A model generated the notes under the pieces. The model saw nothing but the letters and a program-made list of their open reading frames with translations. It did no database searches and had not been told where the DNA came from. The position numbers and the translations under genes are program-made. Shown here piece after piece: positions 10,601-21,002 of a stretch of DNA of 64,000 nucleotides. Source of the stretch: Phascolomyces articulosus (Eukaryota; Mucoromycota; Mucoromycetes; Mucorales; Lichtheimiaceae); contig JAIXMP010000006.1 of the NCBI GenBank assembly GCA_025677815.1, positions 1,612,001-1,676,000 on the forward strand, read 5' to 3'. Every line of letters starts with the position of its first letter. Positions within the stretch are counted from its first letter, which is position 1.

Positions 10601-12086
10601 AACTTATATTCATACTATTTAACGAGTACTCTATGTCTCATAAATCACTATACAATATTTATTTTAAGTTTTGTTGTGTTTGTCGATTTCTGAATATGAT
10701 TACAAATTACCGGTTTACGTTTTTATTAGGCCTCAGAAGAGCCTTTGTGTAGAATCTGGTTAATTTGAATGGATAAAATAAAAAATAAAAAGCGAACAAT
10801 ATAAATCCTTTGAGACTTTTTTATAAGTTTTTAATGAAAAGAAGATTTGAATAAAAATTGAATTGCCTTTCTACAATTACATTTACAAAGGCTTATTTAT
10901 TCTATGATGAATGTAGGTTTAGTTGATAATTCTATATTATTCTATATTATGGATGGATGAGTCGGGACCTTTGGATAAGGTAATTGACGTCTTTTGTGTG
11001 GATGGTTATAACGATGGATCAGTAACCATGTATATTATCCCGGATCTCTTTTTTGATGTTTTATTTTAGAGGATTGTAACAAGGTAGTACATCGTTATAC
11101 GACTATGACGATTTCCTTTTTAAATATGGAGCCTGTGAATTTCCTTATTTGTATAAGTGTTAGGCTTAGTCTCTGTGTGATGTAGATATTATTTATTATG
11201 GAGTATCGTGTTAGAATACGACACTTTAATCGCGAAAAGTCAAATCGAGAACAATTATGCAAATAACGTTTAGTCATTTATTCGCAAGAATCATAGACGT
11301 TTTGACCCAGTAACAAACAAAAACTCACGCATTAACTCAAAATATTTTGAACTGATGATGTATATACGCCACGTTTACAGAACTCTTCTGATAAACGTTT
11401 CATTTTGTTTTTGTTTATCCGGCCTTCAAATAATATTGCAGACTGCCTTTCCCAAATTTATCAAACCATTTTCTTTTGCAGGCTGTTAGTCTACTTTGAT
11501 AAAAGGTGTGTACGTATCGATTATTAAGGTTTTTTTTAGCAAGCTGGATTCTATACTACTTAGTCTTAAAACCTATGATAATATCTGTGCTGCAAATGTA
11601 AGTAGGTATTGCAAATAAAATTTGTGCAATTTTTTTTATTTTATAAACATGGAATCAACCAATATATTCATGCTCCATACTTTAGTAACAGAAAAAGAAG
11701 CAGAGGAGAGTAAACCATTTATAATGGGTTTGATTTAAAAAGCAATACTTTTATATCAAACTAAAAATATTATCGTTTACCACAGAATGTTTGACTATTA
11801 ATTACTGTGTCGATATTATGTTTTGAGGTTGGTGCCGAAGGCCGAGACCTGTCTATATTATTCGAGAAGAAGTGGCTCAACTAACTGCCCCTCCCTCCTC
11901 TCCTTTTATATTATAAAATTTTTCATATTTTACTTCAAAATTTTACTTCTCGCTCTCTCGTTTTATATATGATATATGATATCGTATTATTATTTGTGTA
12001 CAAGCATTATTTATTTTATTTCTCTCTACAAATAAAGGAAAGATTGACAACATAATTAGTTGAACCACAACTCGATGAATAATAGA
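10601..12086. other. Intergenic stretch downstream of HET copy 1
   Basis: About 1.5 kb of AT-rich sequence. Only short open frames occur on either strand (up to about 60 codons), none with recognisable motifs. It contains the 3' region of the HET gene. It ends at the TA target of the next transposon. Confidence 0.5.
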
Positions 12087-12088
12087 TA

Positions 12089-12200
12089 CAGTGTTGGAAG
12101 TTAAATTTGACCATGCAAAATAAAAATGAGCCATAATTTTGAAAATGAGCCTAAATTTTCAAATTGAGCTACATATCGAAATTGAGCCACCGAACTTGAA
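12089..12200 (+). repeat. Left inverted terminus of the second Tc1/mariner element
   Basis: Outer 22 bases pair with the right end with one or two mismatches; inside lie repeated AAAATGAGCC / AAATTGAGCC motifs, a likely array of transposase-binding repeats. Confidence 0.8.
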
Positions 12201-13025
12201 GTTGATCTATGCCAAGCAAATCCAAGCTACACATCTTCAAAAATGGCTGGTGATGAATTTGAGCCAAGAAAAGTTCAACATATATTTATGTGGTGTAAAT
12301 GTTATGTTAAGAGATACTCTTTATTGTTCTTAAATATATTTATTGTACATTTGTTGTTACCATGGAAAACCATAACACCACTGATAATAACATTTCTACC
12401 ACCAACGAGAGAATTGTTCTATTTCAAAATTATATGGACTGGGAAGGTGCTGCAGGCGTCAATTATAGACACAAGATAGAAGAAATAGAAAAAAAAGAAA
12501 AAAAGTCCGAGGAATCCATTAGTAGCAATGATATATCTTCACATCAAATTCGCGGCCTATACAATACAAAAAATGATGTCAAAGTTGCGAAAATGATCAA
12601 TTTATTACAAGAGTTTGAAGGCATGTCAATTAAAGTAGCTGCAGCTAAAGTTATCCTGCCTTATTCAACTGTCAAACGTCGTGTAAATCAATGGAACGAA
12701 GCGTGCAACAATGGTGAAGATGTATTTCCAGGCTCGTCCAAAAAGACAGGTGCTAAATCTAAACTTATTGACGAGCATACAGTTTTTATCTTTAAAAAAA
12801 ATCCATGGACAACCAACAATCAGCTGTAATGATGTCACCTATTTACTTTGTCAACATTTCAAAGGTTTAAATATCACCAGCCGTGCAGTTAATGAACATA
12901 TGCGTAAGAAATGTCATCTAACCTACAAACGAACTATTCGCCAACTTGTTGCCTGTGATGATGATACAACTGTTTTACAACGGTACGAAGCTGTATCAGC
13001 ATGGAAGGCACTTGAAATCAACTTC

Positions 13026-13034
13026 TTTTCTGAG
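13026..13034 (+). repeat. Left copy of the MULE 9-bp target duplication
   Basis: TTTTCTGAG, repeated exactly at 17015-17023 on the other side of the element. Confidence 0.85.
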
Positions 13035-13211
13035 GGGTGCGTTTTTTTTTTGGTGATTTTTTCCTGCAAGATATAATTTGAAGAGCGACTGAATAGTAGT
13101 GCATCAGAAGGAAAAGCCGTCCTTTTTTTTTACGATATATAATGGTAATAAAGTGATTGAATATGCTCTACTGCTCTTTACTATTTTATCACTTATTCCT
13201 TCTATTCCATT

Positions 13212-16200
13212 ATGTCGTTCCCTCAATTCCCTGATGGTGATTTAGAGCATGAAATTACTTTTAATAAAAAAGGTTATGACATGTTCATTGGCTGGCAGCT
13301 TGCACATATAAGCCGTGATATAAATAAAAGTTGTAAGACCTACTACAAAAAATGCATGGGTGGCATTCAATGCACTAACTGTAACGTGTGGGTGAGACCG
13401 AAATCATCGACGAAATTGATCGAAGACCAGCTTACGAGAGGCTGCATCACTTGCAGAGAACACGCTTTGATTCATGTTGATTGTACTGTAAAAGTACAGT
13501 TTGACATTAAAAACAAGACTGGTAACATTAACTTTTCGATGACGGATTTCAATAATTACTATAGATTAAAGAGGCTATTAAGTGGAATCGATCAATCTGG
13601 CTGTGTGGAAGATTATTACGCAGGACGGTGTGTATAAGTATATAACAAACTAATCTATTTTATCCTTTAATAGGTGTATTGCATCAAAAGGGAACACACA
13701 GTCATGGCAAATTTATTCCACTTCATTTCACCATGGAAACGCTGGAAAAGGTTGAGGAACGTGTTTTAGAATTTCCGGCTGAAAAACCATATGGTTTGAA
13801 GATGGTACAAGTCCAATTCGTGTTCAAAAGCCAGCAAGACCAATCAGCAATATTGATCTTAATCTTCGCAACATGGGCACCATAAAACGACTTCAACGTA
13901 ATTACCTTGTCAAGAATGACAAGTTGCAATCATCTCAACCTGCGCTGGAGTCTGTCCATACGGAACTTGCCGATCTGACGAAGGAATTTCCAGGCTACCT
14001 CCAATCTGCAGATATTACTCCTGGTAATATGTGTATCACATTTAGTGCTCCTGGTATAGCTGCAAAGGCCGATTTCAAAAAGCATCCAATGCTTACTGAT
14101 GTCACTTACGACTGTTTTACGAAAGGATACTATCTTTGTTCGACTAATATTTACTTTGAAGAACTAGATAAGTTTGCAGTTATCTTCCAAGGTGTACTGG
14201 ATGGGTTGTCTATGATTCATTTTAAAAGCTATTTCCTAACACTTTTCAAGACTTTCAACGTTGTTTTCGGAGACATGGAAAAAATCATCGATATGAATTT
14301 TTCTGGATTGGTAAGTACATGTTTATAGTTGGTATATTTTATTATAGCGTCAGTGTATTATATAGAATGGATAAAATGGGTAGAAAGGAAATAATACAGT
14401 TGTCATGTACGACTTGTAATAAATACGAGTATCATTGTTAGTTGGATTTGGATATGTGGAGATACTGGATTGAGGAGGATGAATTGTAAATGTAATATTT
14501 ATTTATCAGTTGGCATATTATCTTATAAATAAATGCATGAACCTGTTTATCTATCGACTTGATAGTGTTGATTGTGTGTGTGTGGAGATGAATCGATGTA
14601 CGATCGTATGCAATACTGATGTATATTATTATGTATGAAATGGTGTGCTAGGTGATGGATTTCTCGCAGGCGCAGCGCCAAGGCTTCCTAATGGCTTTCC
14701 AAGAGGCATTCCCTACCAGTATCATCCAACCTGAGAGTTTGCTGAAGGGATGCTATCATCACTGGAAGCAGTCTGTTCAGCGTATTGTCAGTAACCATGC
14801 AATTGTACCAGCAGGCCATGATGTTGATTTCATTGATCTCACTGACATCATGTATAATGCTGTGAGTTTAAATACATATGACCGGGCTGTTCAACAGATC
14901 CGGGATGATTATCCTAATGCTAAGAAATGGCTTGATTGGTGGGTTAGAGATGAAATTGCTGGGATGATCTTTAAATCCAAGGGATGGCTCAAGGACGAAT
15001 TACAAGCGCACTCCACCCGTACAACAAACGGTATTGGATCATTTCATCGTGATTTATATCGTGTTGTCGAAACGAAAAAGCCCGTGATCCAAACTATGTA
15101 CCAAATGTTTGTCTACCTCAATTCTTTTGAGTTGGATTTTGAACACGTTGACAAAGGTGGTCATGCGGATTACAAAAGAAAAAAGACGAGGTATGAATCT
15201 ATCCAGTTGGTGATATATAGTAGCCTAATATAATACTGTATCAATTAAGTTTTTATGTATGTATATACAATACTTGTATTTTTATAGTAAACCCCGTGAA
15301 ATCAAGAAATTTGTCAACGATGGTCGTGCTCCTGATACGTCAAAGACTTTGTTGGATCTTGGTAACCTTTATGACATCTATGAGTCGCCCTAATTTATCC
15401 TTATATATAGATATTGAGACCATTAAGATACGTTGTTTTTATTATGTTAACTGATTGAACATATCATGGTAGGTTTTGAAAAGAAGAAAAAGGAGGAAAA
15501 AAAGAAGAAAGAAGATGAAGAGAAGAGGAAGAAAGAAGAAAAGAAGAAGAAGAAAGAGGAAAAGAAGGATGAAAAGAATGAAGAGAAGAAAAGTGCATCC
15601 GATAGACGAAGCGAACGAGCTGCGAGACATGCTGAACGCATAAAGGAAAATAAAAAGAGAAGCAATACGGACGGTTCCAAACGAGAGTCGAAGAGAAGAA
15701 AGACTGATAGCCGTGATGCTGATAGGTGAGTCGCATACTGGAAAACATGGTAAGTATATAGTTCAATGTTACCAATCGACATAATTTACACTCTATAGAT
15801 CAATCCATAACGAAAGAAAGTTTAAAAGTTTACGACTTTCTTGTGTCTCGGCAGACGTACTTGAGCAATGTCATTTGGATGCTGATGATGTTTTGGGATG
15901 GTTTAATCCTAAAGGTGACGGAAATTGTGGTTGGAGGGCTGCATCTGTTGTTTTGAATAATGATGAGTGTCATTATGATATTGTTAAGTTGACTATGAAA
16001 CATACTCTTGAAAAAGAGAAAGTCTTCTTCACAACTCTGTTTGGTAATGATGAACAATATGATTATGTTCTAGCCAAACTTTCTCAATCTGAGGGAGCTA
16101 TTCTCCAGGGAAGATATTGGTTTGATGTATTAGACTGTCCACGAATATTAGCACATGCATATAACTGCCCTGTTATTGTCTATTCTTATTATTTGAATGG

Positions 16201-16462
16201 TTTTGATGCTTACAATATTCATGCAGCAACATTCCTGCCTTTTAGGGAACCTGAAAAAGATGCTAATGGTTGTATTGTTGACATTGCTCCTATCATCCTC
16301 TATTTAAAAGGGAATCATTTTCAGCTGATTGTAATCAAAGATGATGCTGTAGATAGGGTCAAGTGGCCAAAGCTTTTCCCTGGATATGAATCCATTTATT
16401 CACACCACAACATCCCTAGATCATGGTTAAACTTGTACGAACCCAGATGTCAAAATTTTTAG
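13212..16462 (+). pseudogene. MULE transposase fused to an OTU-type cysteine protease (one frameshift)
   Basis: Predicted exons: 13212-13629, 13674-14309, 14652-15190, 15288-15361, 15473-15725 and 15799-16462. The first exon and the start of the second form a Cys/His-rich module (CMGGIQCTNC, CITC, then HQKGTHSHGK) resembling the GCM1/WRKY zinc-binding region of other MULE proteins. The transposase core follows: LTDVTYDCF (first Asp), VMDFSQAQRQGF (second Asp), GCYHHWKQSV, and a STRTTNGIGSFHR block. A Lys/Glu-rich coiled linker (15477-15600) leads to an OTU domain with GDGNCGWRA (Asp, Cys) and GNHFQLI (His). OTU proteins remove ubiquitin; that activity here is inferred. A one-base slip in an A run near 13783-13788 breaks exon 2, so this copy is probably inactive as read. 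Confidence 0.8.
15477..15600 (+). repeat. GA-rich simple sequence coding a Lys/Glu linker
   Basis: Nearly pure A/G on the plus strand, encoding alternating Lys and Glu between the transposase and OTU parts. The complementary strand shows long spurious Ser/Phe open frames caused by this composition. Confidence 0.8.
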
Positions 16463-17014
16463 ATTATACAAATCATCTTACACTTATATTTATCTCCTAA
16501 ACCAATATAGAATTACACATGCTAAATAGCCTATGGAAGTAGATAGGTCTTTCTCTTTTTTTTAAGCTTTTGTGGGTAAGGGGAATATAGTATCATGCTA
16601 TTGCAGGTGATAGATCTTTATTTGTACAATTAGATTATTTGTGATGATTTAGCGCATACGTGTGTAAGCAACGCAGTGAGTAGTTATTGTAGATTACCCA
16701 ATGAAGTTTTACTAATAATGCTAAGTCATTGATGCACATTTTTTTTATGCAAAATAATAAAATTGATAAGTTTTACCTATTTTCATATAAAAAAATAAAT
16801 GTCACCAAAAAAAAATATGATTTTTCCATCAAAAAAAAAACCTCTTGCCAGTTTCACCAAAAGAATTTCACCAAAAAAAATACGCTTCAAATATTTTTAT
16901 AGTACATATATACAGACGGAGTCTGAGGTTTAAAATTATTGTGGCAAAGCACCAAAAGAAAATGTGGCAAAGCACCAAAAAACCTGAAATTTCACCAAAA
17001 AAAAAACTGTACTC
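16463..17014. other. 3' non-coding arm of the MULE
   Basis: No gene. Holds the 3' end of the transposase-OTU transcript and the right subterminal repeats (TTTCACCAAAA at several places between 16850 and 17010 and GGCAAAGCACCAAAA twice near 16940-16980). Confidence 0.7.
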
Positions 17015-17202
17015 TTTTCTGAGTGTGTTTTTATTGATGAGGCCGGATTCAATAGGAATATGCATCGCTCTCATGGTTGGTCTGACACTGGAAAAGCATG
17101 TAAAATCACTGTATAAACAAAAGGACCAAACCTTAGCATATTGGGAGCTATTGTTGCTCATGGTGTCATTACATTATCCAGATGAGAAGTTTGCGTACCA
17201 AC

Positions 17203-17767
17203 TGTGGTATGGATAAGAATTGACAATAGAATTAATGACAAAGAGAGATGGAGACAGAAGAAGTCTTGTAAGAATCGATATAGATTTCTTATAATGATAA
17301 AGATGATAATAAAGATAAAGATAATTATATTCCAGTTTTACAAGTACAGTATTTATATGTTTTCTTATCCATGCCACTTAATCGTTGATCATGGTAGTTT
17401 GTTTTATTACATTTGTTTGATATAACGGATATATATTATAGGTAGTATTCATGGTGATATAACACGACATGAGGAGATATAATTATATTTGTTGTACATA
17501 TATATATTTGTTGACCATTAGTCATTGGATGATTATTATTACTTTTACACTCTTATTCGTGAGAAGGTATGGTAGTATTTGTGTATTATTCGATAATTAT
17601 TGTATATAGGATATTATTATACCAGGATCATTATTATTGGAATGAGGATTATGTGAGGCAACCAATATTATTTATTTATATTATTATTTATTATTTATGA
17701 TAACACGATGTAGTAGTATCAGTGATAATATATATGAGAAGAAGTGTGGATACATAGATATGCCACA
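17203..17767 (-). mobile_element. 565-bp non-autonomous deletion derivative of the AT-rich DDE transposon
   Basis: Ends start TGTGG and finish CCACA, and a 5-bp repeat CCAAC flanks it (17198-17202, 17768-17772). In reverse orientation its two arms match the two arms of the element at 48690-50785 almost base for base. The coding part of that element is missing, with the junction near 17426-17432. It is therefore a MITE born by internal deletion. It sits inside the second Tc1 transposase gene. Confidence 0.85.
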
Positions 17768-18289
17768 CCAACAAATAAGAAAAGAAAAGCTGATGATGGT
17801 CCAGCACCCAAAAAAGGTATAACTGGCAGGAATTTATCGAACAAGTACTTACCAGTATTGAAGCCTATGATCTCCCATATCGGTACCTTGTTATGGATAA
17901 TGCTGCTATTCATAAACTATGGATGTCAAGGATTGGGTTACTGAACGTAGTTTTGAGATTATTTACCTCCCTCTATACTCTCCTTTCTTAAACCCAATTG
18001 AGGAATTTTGGTCGAAACTTAAAGATGTTGTCAACAAAGATCCTGCCTCAGTAAGACTTAATACTAAATTAAGTGATCGCATTAAAAATGCATCAGAGTA
18101 CATTTTCCACGAAGACTGTCAAGCTTGGATCAAGCATTCATTGACCTTTTGGGACCGTTGTTTGGGATGCGAAAAAGGATTATAAAAAATATACTTGTTA
18201 TATAGAGTATAAATAAAAATAATAAACAATACTTTCAATTACAATTTGTTTTGGATTATATTCATTTTTATTATCTGATGGCTCATATT

Positions 18290-18430
18290 TATTTTCTACA
18301 GCTCAATACAAAAATTTCATGGCTCATTTTCACCAGCTACTCCAATTTTGGCCCATTTTCAAATTGGGGCCCATTTTCAAAATCATGGCTCATTTTCATT
18401 TTCGGTGGCCAAATTTAACTTCCAACGCTG
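18290..18430 (-). repeat. Right inverted terminus of the second Tc1/mariner element
   Basis: Reverse complement of the left end, with several copies of GGCTCATTTT or GGCCCATTTTC. Ends at the TA dinucleotide 18431-18432. Confidence 0.8.
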
Positions 18431-18456
18431 TACTAATGTAAATGAGTATTGGCTTA

Positions 18457-19056
18457 TCACTGTAGAAAATTAAACCCAAAAAAAACCTAAACTCCTAACT
18501 GAATACACGAATTCGTGTTTTCGGAACATTTTATATCCGGGTCTCAAAAAAAACACAAAATCGTGTTTATTATAGCTTTTGTGTACTTGATTATTCTCAA
18601 ATTCGTGTTTTCACTTGGTGGGGTTCATGAGTAGTTGTTAGATGAAAATGACGATAACAATGATATATACTGAGTATTAAATAGAAGTAGCAGTGAATGT
18701 GCTTATTATACAAATATATTACTTGATATAACTATAAATAATATGAATCGTTTGGTGATAGTATAATATGTTACTTTTTTCTATGCTAATAACAATAATA
18801 ATATTGTATGTGAATGCTGTAGGTAGTGAAGCATCCATATACCACTGCCAGGTACGTGTTGGATGGAAGATTCTTATATTCTTGGGCAACTGTCCGAAAG
18901 GGTGTATTACATGTGTAACCTTTGTTAAGTAGGAATTGTCTTCCGTGAATATTTAAGTTTTTTTATGTGAGAAAACAAGAATTTAGGTTTTTGAAAAACT
19001 TATACCTAAATTCATTTTTTTAGGAGCATATTCATGAATATCTTTTTCTACAGTGT
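18457..19056 (+). mobile_element. 600-bp MITE with TA target, Tc1/mariner-like ends
   Basis: Termini are inverted: (T/A)CACTGTAGAAAA at both ends, flanked by TA at 18455-18456 and 19057-19058. The interior has no open frame of note, but repeats the motif CGTGTTTTC/AATTCGTGTTTT three times near 18510-18615. It also has a hairpin-forming stretch near 18970-19020 (AATTTAGGTTTTT and its complement). Interpreted as a non-autonomous element mobilised by a Tc1/mariner-type transposase; the partner is unknown. Confidence 0.6.
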
Positions 19057-19058
19057 TA

Positions 19059-19370
19059 ACACTCCAGTGATGTTACACTTATTTTTTTATATACAAGTAT
19101 ATATAGCTATGTTTTATAGTAGTAGGGGAGTAAATATTTATTTTTTCCCTTTCTCTTTCAATAATTCAAAATATTTTTTTATCATCGAATTGTAGTCTTT
19201 ACGTGAAAAACACTACGTGATATATCGACCACTTAATAGTATCTTTTAATATCATTGTAACTATCTCAGTTCAACAGCATTTTTGTTTACGATAACAGTA
19301 CGTTATTATATATATATGAATAATAATATTACAGCAACAATTTATAAGACAGCTAATTAAATGAATAGAT
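19059..19370 (+). promoter_or_regulatory. Upstream region of HET copy 2
   Basis: No gene. AT-rich, with a TATATATATA tract near 19308-19317 about 55 bases before the start codon. Probably promoter and leader. Confidence 0.35.
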
Positions 19371-21002
19371 ATGTACATCACTTACGAGACAACACACTCT
19401 AATTGGGACGAAAAGCGAAAAAATCATGGAAAATATTTTTATCAGCCACCTATACAAGTTCCCGATGTGTTGCCCAAAACAAAATTTATGCCCAGTAAAC
19501 TTCTTTGTATCTCTAGTATGGAGGTGGTTAAAGGCTTCAAAGTAAACCAAGGGTATTGCGCGTTATCATATTCATGGAACCAATCTGGTCTCATCGTAGA
19601 AGATTATCAAGGTACTGGGAAAGCTGAACGATTCGACAATGGCGAACATTGTATCTTTCGTAGGAAACAAGATGCGGGTCCTTACGGGGATGACGCAGTA
19701 AAGGAATTCGTCCAGTTTGAAGAGATTATTCGGCAAATATGCATCGACTCCAACATCAAATACATATGGTACGACCAAAAATGCATCAACCAAAATGATA
19801 CAAAAGAAAAGCAAGAAGAAATAAGCCAAATGCACGAGGTCTACAGCAATGCTTACTGCACTATCGCACTTATCCCTGAATTTTATGCTGAAAATTATCG
19901 GCACCTCTACAATAACGCGGTTCTGAAATTACATCAAACAGAAATTTTTGGTCGTTTATGGACTTTAGAAGAAGCAATAAAGTCTAGAAGAATGCTAATT
20001 GTCGGCAGGAACGTTAAGATGTGGGCCAATGAACTGAATCTCATCAACAAGTTAAAAATCTTAAATGCATCTCTTGAAGAACTGACTGTTCAAGAAATTC
20101 TATATCACGCACATCAACGAAAAACCACTAAAGAACACGACCGTGTTTTTGCGCTCCTCAACCTTTTTCCAGATATCATCGGCAAGATAAAAATCGATTA
20201 TGAACAACCAATTGAAGACTTGATGACACAGTTTTATGCTCTTTTAGCAGAGAAGAGTATCAATATTTTGGCGTTTAAAAAGCTCGATTCCAATTATAAT
20301 TCAGAAATTAAAGAGTATAAATTTTTACCTTCATGGACTGGCGTTAAAGGACAGCCCTTCGTATATTTTAATACAAATTCATCCTTTAAAAATCACAATG
20401 TATCCGGAAAAACCATGAATATCACATCTACTTATTTTACGAACGATCAACCCATCGATGATAAAGATTTAATTGTACGATACAAAGAGCTACCACCTGT
20501 TCCGGACAGTATTGATAAAGATAAAAGGAAAAATTATAAACTTGCGGTGAATGTTCGACTGTGTAGAACTAATGTGGCAGAGGATATGACCATACGATTG
20601 CAGTACCCTTTATACAAGCCTGGAATTTCTCTTGCGGAAAAAAAAGAAAATCTCATACTGCTCAATGAAAAACTACAAGCTTTATCAAGGTTTATGGAGA
20701 TAAGGAAGGAAGACCTGTTCTGGTATTACAATGACAAAACCATTCCAAGTGAAGGAAAAGCTGCATACTTTATGTTAAATGAACTGACTGAATCTGTGGA
20801 TACCGATCCCTCTGTGCAATATATAATCCTTTCTGGTATTTCCTTTTCTGATGAAAAAAATAATGCATTGAAACATTATCCAGTAATTAAAATGATACAC
20901 GGAGAAAAATACTATAAAGCAATAGGATATTGTAAAATAGCATCCAATGTAGATTTTTTCTCTGGATGTAAATTACCAATAGGCAAATTCTCAATTCAAT
21001 AA
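19371..21002 (+). CDS. HET-domain protein, copy 2
   Basis: Intronless, 543 residues, intact. HET blocks are GYCALSYSW (about 61-69), IWYDQKCINQ (about 132-141) followed by KEKQEEISQMHEVYSNAYC, and LWTLEEA near residue 200, then an AHQRKTTKEHDRVFALL block. The C-terminal half matches copies 1 and 3 throughout, down to a PVIKM..EKYYKAIGYC segment near the end. Compared with copy 1 it has several small insertions and deletions between blocks, so the duplication is not very recent. The start MYITYET is shared with copy 3. Its role as a recognition or death effector is known for ascomycete HET proteins only; here it is inference. Confidence 0.85.
   Translation: MYITYETTHSNWDEKRKNHGKYFYQPPIQVPDVLPKTKFMPSKLLCISSMEVVKGFKVNQGYCALSYSWNQSGLIVEDYQGTGKAERFDNGEHCIFRRKQDAGPYGDDAVKEFVQFEEIIRQICIDSNIKYIWYDQKCINQNDTKEKQEEISQMHEVYSNAYCTIALIPEFYAENYRHLYNNAVLKLHQTEIFGRLWTLEEAIKSRRMLIVGRNVKMWANELNLINKLKILNASLEELTVQEILYHAHQRKTTKEHDRVFALLNLFPDIIGKIKIDYEQPIEDLMTQFYALLAEKSINILAFKKLDSNYNSEIKEYKFLPSWTGVKGQPFVYFNTNSSFKNHNVSGKTMNITSTYFTNDQPIDDKDLIVRYKELPPVPDSIDKDKRKNYKLAVNVRLCRTNVAEDMTIRLQYPLYKPGISLAEKKENLILLNEKLQALSRFMEIRKEDLFWYYNDKTIPSEGKAAYFMLNELTESVDTDPSVQYIILSGISFSDEKNNALKHYPVIKMIHGEKYYKAIGYCKIASNVDFFSGCKLPIGKFSIQ

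Larger units (their letters stand above)
13035..17014 (+). mobile_element. MULE (Mutator-like) transposon encoding a transposase joined to an OTU protease
   Basis: The element is flanked by a perfect 9-bp direct repeat TTTTCTGAG (13026-13034 and 17015-17023), the target size typical of MULEs. Removing 3980 bp plus one repeat copy restores the reading frame of the host Tc1 transposase across the site. Ends are only weakly inverted: both sides have a G/T-rich tip followed by a run like GTTTTTTTTTTGGTGA. The right subterminal region repeats TTTCACCAAAA and GCACCAAAA several times. It carries one spliced gene (13212-16462). Confidence 0.85.
12362..18185 (+). pseudogene. Tc1/mariner transposase, interrupted and frameshifted
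   Basis: The N-terminal half starts at 12362 with a helix-turn-helix region (MSIKVAAAKVILPYSTVKRR) and shifts frame at an A run near 12793-12801. It then continues to INFFSE at 13034, where the MULE begins. After the MULE the frame resumes at once with CVFIDEAGFNRNMHRSHGWS, holding the first catalytic Asp. Stops follow, then the 565-bp insertion at 17203-17767. The third part carries YLVMDNAAIH (second Asp, near 17890-17920), another frame change, and LPLYSPFLNPIEEFW (catalytic Glu) ending at TAA 18183-18185. The layout matches the intact transposase at 5681-7264, so the insertions can be placed exactly. The gene cannot make a working protein. Confidence 0.85.
12089..18430 (+). mobile_element. 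Dead Tc1/mariner-type element carrying two nested transposons
   Basis: Both ends start CAG(T/C)GTTGGAAGTTAAATTTG as inverted repeats, and both are flanked by TA (12087-12088 and 18431-18432). Subterminal arrays of AAAATGAGCC-like units occur at both ends. The span is 6342 bp, but 3989 bp are a MULE plus its duplicated target and 570 bp are a deletion-derivative element plus its duplicated target, leaving about 1.8 kb for the original Tc1-type transposon. Its transposase is broken (see 12362-18185). Confidence 0.85.

Noticed and set aside
15447..15782. Ser/Phe-rich minus-strand open frames
   Set aside because: Complement of the Lys/Glu-coding GA repeat in the MULE-OTU gene.
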